Assembly (NCBI RefSeq): GCF_947255005.1
Contig: NZ_CAMYFI010000044.1
Span: forward strand, 1-19,598
Reading direction: 5' to 3'
DNA length: 19,598 bases
From: an uncultured Tessaracoccus sp.
GTDB taxonomy: Bacteria; Actinomycetota; Actinomycetes; Propionibacteriales; Propionibacteriaceae
Positions 15,718 to 19,598 of this stretch are shown here, in pieces. The notes under the pieces are model-generated. The model was not told the DNA's origin, did not search any database, and saw nothing but the letters and a program-made list of their open reading frames with translations. The translations under genes and the position numbers were made by a program. The stretch's first letter is position 1, and every line of letters starts with the position of its first letter.

Positions 15718-16763
15718 GCAGCCTCCCCGCGCAACGCCGCATCGAGTTCGGGGTCCGTAAGGCGTGTCGCCGCAACGTCCTCTTCGCTCCAGAGCCATCC
15801 CAGCTCCACGCCTCCGCCCCTCAAATCGTTCACTGTCCCGAATGCCTCGTTGCCTCGCACCTCAATCAGCTCGTACGATTTTGTTTCCTCGGGCCGCTCC
15901 CCCACTCCTTCAAAGCTCCGCAACCTCACCAACTGGGGAAGCACTTGTGGGCTGAACTCAATACTCAAGGAAAAGCGTCCAATCGTCCGCCCGGTGCTGA
16001 TCCTTTGCCGGTTCCACCCCGAGGTCGCTGGTTGTGGAGCGCCAGACGGGCGAGTCTCAAACTCGACGGTGGTGATCTCGCCCGGCAGCAGCAGACGATC
16101 GAGCAACAGTTCCGCAACCGTCCCACCCGTCTTTGGGAATTCGCGCACCCTTCCCAGCCGCGCCCCGGATCTGGGGTAGATCATCCTGAACAGCGGGGGC
16201 ACCTGAAGTTCCGGTTCGCGTTCGGTGAAGGTGGAGACTGAGATGCGCTCCACGGCGAACCGGCCAGCCTGCAGCACATAGATAGTGCTGGAGCGGACTA
16301 ATCGATGCGTAGAGTCGTAGACGTACCGCTCCAGCACTGCGAGGTATCGAAGGTCCTCCGCCTCGTCCATACCAAAGTCGGCGCGTGCAACCCTCAGTTC
16401 ATCACCGTGGGCAACGTTGTCAAGCTTACTGGGGCCTGCGTTCCACCAGCTCGCACCCCGCTCTGGGGAACGATGCTGTGCTTCAGTGAGGTATCCGCGC
16501 GGAGTATCCAAGATCGCTTCCAACGCTTCAACGGCCTCTAGTGCTGTGCTTCTCACCGGCCGGGTGCGCCCATTGCGCCAAAGGCTCAAGGTCGAGGGCG
16601 AGCAGCTGATCTTCCGTTCTTGTAATCGTGCGGCGATGCGCTCCAAGGTCAGTCCGCTGCGGTCGATGACCGCCGACAGCCGTACAGGAAAGATGCCGTC
16701 GGGAAGGGCGCGCGTGCTGCTCTCGTGGGCACGGGGGTTACTGTGCGAATCTTCGTCAACCAT
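15714..16763 (-). CDS. HTH protein with C-terminal domain of unknown function (first of tandem pair)
   Basis: A 349-residue protein. Residues 25-95 form a helix-turn-helix region (LSAVIDRSGLTLERIAARLQ, then SPSTLSLWRNGRTRPVRSTALEAVEALE), corresponding to the same region of the following gene (W-x-x-G-R-x-x-P-x-R). After a linker, residues about 130-300 are strand-rich: LRYLAVLERYVYDSTHRLVR, LLLPGEITTVEFETRP, IGRFSLSIEF. The C-terminal domain is not recognised. The start at ATG 16763 is chosen because GAGGAGGG stands seven bases upstream; TTG/ATG codons at 16787-16784 lie before that site. It is co-transcribed with its paralogue through an ATGA overlap. A 24-bp imperfect palindrome about 80-100 bp upstream may be its operator. 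Confidence 0.85.
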   Translation of the reverse strand: MVDEDSHSNPRAHESSTRALPDGIFPVRLSAVIDRSGLTLERIAARLQERKISCSPSTLSLWRNGRTRPVRSTALEAVEALEAILDTPRGYLTEAQHRSPERGASWWNAGPSKLDNVAHGDELRVARADFGMDEAEDLRYLAVLERYVYDSTHRLVRSSTIYVLQAGRFAVERISVSTFTEREPELQVPPLFRMIYPRSGARLGRVREFPKTGGTVAELLLDRLLLPGEITTVEFETRPSGAPQPATSGWNRQRISTGRTIGRFSLSIEFSPQVLPQLVRLRSFEGVGERPEETKSYELIEVRGNEAFGTVNDLRGGGVELGWLWSEEDVAATRLTDPELDAALRGEAA

Positions 16764-16843
16764 GGTGCTGCCCTCCTCGTTCATCAATCACCCACCGCCT
16801 ATTGCGGAGCGTTCGTAGTCGAAGCATCGTACTGTTCGAGGGG

Positions 16844-16867
16844 TGCACTTCTTCGCCAAGTAGTGCA
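16844..16867. promoter_or_regulatory. 24-bp imperfect palindrome, putative operator of HTH pair
   Basis: On the plus strand TGCACTTCTT-CGCC-AAGTAGTGCA: the arms match except one pair. It lies upstream of the leftward HTH pair. A consensus -35 hexamer TTGACA sits just beyond it on the minus strand (16878-16873). I could not find a good -10 at 16-18 bp, so the exact promoter is unresolved. Autoregulation by one of the HTH proteins is inferred. Confidence 0.5.
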
Positions 16868-16878
16868 TCGCTTGTCAA

Positions 16879-17588
16879 TTGCTAGGAGCCCCACCCCCGC
16901 TTTTTTCTCTTTAATGCAATGCAACGCAACGTGCTAGCGCGGATGGTCGCACACCTACCTCGGCGTTCGGAAGGCGTCGGCACGAAGAGGCAGTGTGCTG
17001 CAGCGAACGCGAGAGTTCAGGACGCCTTCCTAAGCGGATCGGCTGGGTGAAGACGGCCCATGCACCCCGCACACGATGCCGCTTTGGCTCGAAAATCACG
17101 TCTGACAAGGGCATCTTCAGGTGTAGCGCTTGCCCTCTCGCCATGCGATGACACTTCGTCAGCGAAATCGCATCGCACGGCCACTGCAAGACCAACGCCG
17201 CGCCCTCGTAACTTTTGCATTGCGCATTGCATTCAGGTTTACGACAACTGCGGGAGGTCGAACTCATATTTCGGTTGAATCATCTCACCGTTTCCAGATT
17301 CTACCTTCATCACCCGCGGCATCGCTGCTCGAAGACAACAAAAACTCAACGTTTGGCGTACCGAAGGGGTTGTCATCACAACTTTCCAAGTCGGAGTGTG
17401 AGGCCCGCCAAAGCGATCATCTTGGTTCAGCGTACCGAGGTTGCCCTGCGAGTTGAACCCAATCGAGTGTTAGGTTCTCATACACCTAGTGCTCGACAGG
17501 CGACCTCGTTTCCGAGCTACGCCTGCGGGCACAGGCGAGCGGGTTCCTTGAACTCCGCTCCATAACTTTCAACTGAGGAAGGAAAATC
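16879..17588. other. Long intergenic region, no gene recognised
   Basis: About 710 bp between the HTH pair and the secreted pair. It is less GC-rich to the eye than the glycan genes. The longest frames (for example 16911-17267 on the minus strand) show no domain, ribosome site or codon pattern. Seen features are a T-run near 16900-16912, a TGCAA-rich stretch at 16913-16931, its inverted match near 17215-17233, and a nested hairpin TGCGATG/CATCGCA near 17143-17177. Promoter elements for the gene at 17589 should lie near its right end but none is clear. Confidence 0.5.
16913..17233. repeat. Inverted repeat bounding a ~300-bp segment
   Basis: AATGCAATGC at 16913-16922 is the exact reverse complement of GCATTGCATT at 17224-17233. 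Both copies lie in longer TGCAA/TTGCA-rich tracts. The segment between has no recognisable gene. It could be the remains of a small non-autonomous element or just low-complexity similarity. Confidence 0.35.
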
Positions 17589-17942
17589 GTGCGACGAATT
17601 CTCTTGGGTATCGCCGCCTCGGCGGTCGTGGCTAGTTCGGGAATGTTCGGGTCCATGGCAGCCCACGCGGCTCCGGCACAGGTGTCGCCGGCGACCACCA
17701 CTACAGCGAGTTTCGGCTACTACCGCGTCTCCGCTGCCTACAAGTACGGGGTGAAGTACGAGTTCGCCAACAAGTCTTCCCGGGTCTACGCATACTCCCA
17801 CGGCTGGTTCTACCTGTTTGCCCGCAACGCAGACGGCACCTACCGGCTGATCTGCATCACTTGGTGCAAGCCTTGCTACGTCCCGAAGGCTCGCCCCATC
17901 CAGGACAACATTGAACCCTTCAGCAGCGGGGTGCGTTCTTGA
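17589..17942 (+). CDS. Small secreted protein, Sec signal, three cysteines
   Basis: A 117-residue protein with a clear signal peptide: MRRIL start, hydrophobic core LLGIAASAVVASSGMFGSMA, and a likely cleavage after AHA at about residue 27. The mature part (about 90 residues) is rich in aromatic residues (SFGYYRVSAAYKYGVKYEF, SHGWFYLFARN) and has all its cysteines in one cluster, CITWCKPC, near residue 97-104. I do not recognise a family. The start is GTG 17589, supported by GAGGAAGGA just upstream. The stop overlaps the next start by one base (TGATG), so the two secreted proteins are probably made together. WCKPC resembles a thioredoxin active site, but its C-terminal position and the short length do not fit that fold. 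A structural disulfide is more likely. Confidence 0.82.
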   Translation: MRRILLGIAASAVVASSGMFGSMAAHAAPAQVSPATTTTASFGYYRVSAAYKYGVKYEFANKSSRVYAYSHGWFYLFARNADGTYRLICITWCKPCYVPKARPIQDNIEPFSSGVRS

Positions 17943-18622
17943 TGATTTCGAAGCCTTCTCGCCGTGCCGTCGCGGTGGGTGCCGCTTGGACGGTACCCGT
18001 GATGGTTGGCGCTCAATCTGTTCCTGCGTTCGCGGCCTCTGAACCGGGTGGAGATATCCCCGTCCCTCCGGACGATGGTGATTCCAAAGTCGGCTTGCAG
18101 GGTCTGCTCAACATCGCAAAGGGATGTGGCGGCTACCAGCGTGGTCCGTACAGCATGGTGGTTAACACCACGGATATCTCGGACACCAAGCCGGTTTACG
18201 ACGACAAGGGTGAGCTTGTTCGTTATGGCTTCTACGTGGAAAACGGCAAACCCACCGTCGAGCCAAGAAACGCGAAGCTCACCATTTACGTGCCCTCGAG
18301 GCTGGGGAGCATCAGGTGGACCAATCGCGCTACTTCAAGCGGCTGGTCGAATCTGACAGTGGATCGCACTGTCCCCCAGCACCGCGGAATGACGGCATAC
18401 TCGGCAGTGTTCCGCGGCCAGTGGGTGTACCACAACGATTCGAAGCAGTGGATCGCAAGTGGCCCTGCCCCGCAGTGGGGAGCCAACCCGCCGAATCTCA
18501 GCTTGCAGGGCAGCGCGTGCGGCTACTGCAACAACGGCACTATGCCGGCAGCGGCCCGCCGGGAGGTGACCGTCGGGGACAAGGTCCTCACGTTCACCCG
18601 AGGGGTGCGCAACCTTCTGTGA
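17942..18622 (+). CDS. Secreted protein with Tat-like signal, three cysteines
   Basis: A 226-residue protein exported through a signal peptide of the kind common in actinobacteria: KPSRRAVAVGAAWTVPVMVGAQSVPAFA, with twin arginines at residues 7-8 and predicted cleavage after AFA near residue 32. A proline/aspartate-rich spacer (GGDIPVPPDDGD) follows, then a beta-rich domain with many Trp, Tyr and Asn. Cysteines occur as one in KGCGGYQRG and a pair in ACGYC. No family is recognised. The start is ATG 17942 in a TGATG overlap with the upstream gene; a TTG three bases earlier is less likely. A strong terminator lies about 115 bp downstream. Together with its neighbour it may form a secreted or surface complex; this is inference. 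Confidence 0.85.
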   Translation: MISKPSRRAVAVGAAWTVPVMVGAQSVPAFAASEPGGDIPVPPDDGDSKVGLQGLLNIAKGCGGYQRGPYSMVVNTTDISDTKPVYDDKGELVRYGFYVENGKPTVEPRNAKLTIYVPSRLGSIRWTNRATSSGWSNLTVDRTVPQHRGMTAYSAVFRGQWVYHNDSKQWIASGPAPQWGANPPNLSLQGSACGYCNNGTMPAAARREVTVGDKVLTFTRGVRNLL

Positions 18623-18737
18623 ACCCTACCCGGCGGCGCGGCTGGAACTCGAAAGACACGCCGCACCGTCGGGCGCGTCCCACATCCATCTCAACCCCTT
18701 GGGCCAGAGCCTTTGTCTCCTGTGGTCCGAAGCCATG

Positions 18738-18772
18738 TCGGGCCTCCTCGATCATCCTTCGAGGAGGCCCGA
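18738..18772 (+). terminator. Strong intrinsic terminator after secreted pair
   Basis: A perfect 14-bp stem, TCGGGCCTCCTCGA and its reverse complement, closes a 7-base loop (TCATCCT) and is followed by TTTGCGT. It ends the rightward secreted-protein operon. The short T-run weakens the call slightly, and the stem could also act on the leftward strand. Confidence 0.85.
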
Positions 18773-18913
18773 TTTGCGTCTCTGGGCAACTGAGATCACG
18801 TTGCGAGCCACCTGCCAGCTTCGCGCGATGGATGACCCGAACAAACGCCGATCGGCTGACCTCCCAACCGGAGCCCGCAGGTCAGGAACACACCCTTCGA
18901 TCAACTAGTGCAA

Positions 18914-19440
18914 TCAGTCCCGAGTTGGAGCCTGACATTTCTTGGGCCACTTGTCGCGAATAGTTTCCGATGATTTCGACGGGGGCATCTGCGCCCTGGT
19001 CAATCCTCGGAGAGCCTCAGCCCTAGGTGGCTGAGCAGGCGGCGACGCCGCTGCCGAGGTTGAGGAGCGCTCCTGCACCGGGCGCAGCATGGCATGCACC
19101 GGCGCGTCACCGATGTGCAACACCTGGATCGTGCCGAAACCATGGCGTCGGTACAACGCCGCGACACGTGGGGTCGAGGCTTCCAAGTAGGCCGGCGCCT
19201 GGTCGGCGTCCACTCTGCCGAGACCACACCGACGACCTCGTCGCCATCCCTAGCGACGTCGACCGCACCCGCCTCCAGATACACCGCATCGATCATGGCG
19301 GTGAACTGCACACGCAGGACGGCCTCCGGGTGGGACCCTGCCTGCTCGGCCACGAGCGGGTCGTCCACGAACACCTCAACCAGCAGATTCACGTACGCAT
19401 CGATCTCGGTTCGCCGGCCATCGGTCACGGTGATTCCCAT
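18914..19440 (-). pseudogene. GNAT acetyltransferase with internal deletion and frameshift
   Basis: The N-terminal part of a GNAT N-acetyltransferase starts at ATG 19440 (GGAG three bases upstream): MGITVTDGRRTEIDAYVNLLVEVFVDDPLV, ending at the strand DGDEVVGVVSAE near 19220. In another frame the C-terminal part follows at once: DADQAPAYLEASTPRVAALYRRHGFGTI (from about 19213). A complete enzyme of this type has roughly 100 residues between these parts, including the acetyl-CoA-binding R/Q-x-x-G-x-G/A loop, which is absent. A deletion that also changed the frame explains this. The tail after the GNAT end to 18914 is likely read-through. A GTG at 19479 could be the original start. Confidence 0.75.
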
Positions 19441-19475
19441 AGGCTCCAACCTACCGACGATCGAGAGGCCGTCGG

Positions 19476-19577
19476 TCACTGCTCGTCCACGCTAACGCCT
19501 TCGATGGCTTCGAGCAGCCGGGTGCCGATCCGCTTCAGTGAGGCCGACTCCCACCGCCCTCTCCGAATAGCTTTTCT
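19476..19577 (-). pseudogene. C-terminal remnant of an unidentified gene
   Basis: A 33-codon open tail reading ESASLKRIGTRLLEAIEG...DEQ ends at a TGA that overlaps a GTG of the GNAT frame (GTGA). An in-frame TAG at 19578-19580 closes it upstream. The GTGA junction suggests it was once the 3' end of a gene translationally coupled to the acetyltransferase. No family can be assigned, and the window ends 18 bases further on. Confidence 0.25.
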
Positions 19578-19598
19578 CTACGTCGATTAATTGCACAC

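Noticed and set aside
16911..17267. Minus-strand open frame of 118 codons in the long gap
   Set aside because: No recognisable domain, no ribosome site and composition unlike neighbouring genes.
17589..17942. Thioredoxin-like enzyme from the WCKPC motif
   Set aside because: The motif lies near the C-terminus of a ~90-residue mature protein without the preceding strand and the later cis-proline expected in the thioredoxin fold.
18314..18963. Overlapping plus-strand open frame of 215 codons
   Set aside because: It overlaps the secreted protein gene in another frame, runs through the terminator and has no domain.

Overview
The window is GC-rich, gene-dense, and uses many GTG starts, 4-bp start/stop overlaps and apparently leaderless transcripts. 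Together with the families present, this points to a high-GC Gram-positive actinobacterium. A Propionibacteriaceae-like host is my guess and is not proven by anything in the sequence. No tRNA, rRNA, CRISPR array, transposase, integrase or replication origin was recognised.

Left part (1-10913): a surface-glycan locus in two divergent blocks around a 119-bp promoter region (4323-4441). The leftward block runs CapD/PglF-type nucleotide-sugar 4,6-dehydratase, then two family-4-type glycosyltransferases, the last cut by the window edge. The rightward block runs DegT-type aminotransferase, polyprenyl-phosphate sugar-1-phosphate transferase, hexapeptide-repeat N-acetyltransferase, second DegT-type aminotransferase, Gfo/Idh/MocA sugar dehydrogenase, multi-membrane O-antigen ligase/polymerase-like protein and a VanZ-like protein. 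Read together, the cell would make one or two amino sugars: a 4-amino-6-deoxy sugar from the dehydratase and first aminotransferase, and a WbpB/D/E-like 3-acetamido sugar. It would load one on undecaprenyl phosphate, extend it with glycosyltransferases, and polymerise or transfer it at the membrane.

Right part (10914-19598): looser, accessory-looking DNA with regulatory genes and several broken ones. (a) A HTH/ImmA-type metallopeptidase gene has a textbook promoter (TTGGGA, 17 bp, TAGGAT) whose -35 lies inside a perfect 8-bp inverted repeat. It is followed by a PIN-like partner split by two single-base frameshifts, which looks like a toxin-antitoxin-type pair with a dead toxin. (b) A leftward GHKL-ATPase/winged-helix protein has lost most of its N-terminal AlbA_2 domain. 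(c) Two tandem leftward paralogous HTH proteins of unknown function are translationally coupled by ATGA, with a 24-bp imperfect palindrome upstream. (d) A non-coding stretch contains three mutually complementary segments. (e) A two-gene secreted pair (one Sec-type, one Tat-like signal), each protein with three cysteines including a CxxC, is followed by a strong intrinsic terminator. (f) A GNAT acetyltransferase pseudogene has lost its acetyl-CoA-binding middle.

The most promising undescribed items are the tandem HTH pair with its putative operator, the secreted cysteine pair, and the autoregulated HTH/ImmA plus broken PIN module.
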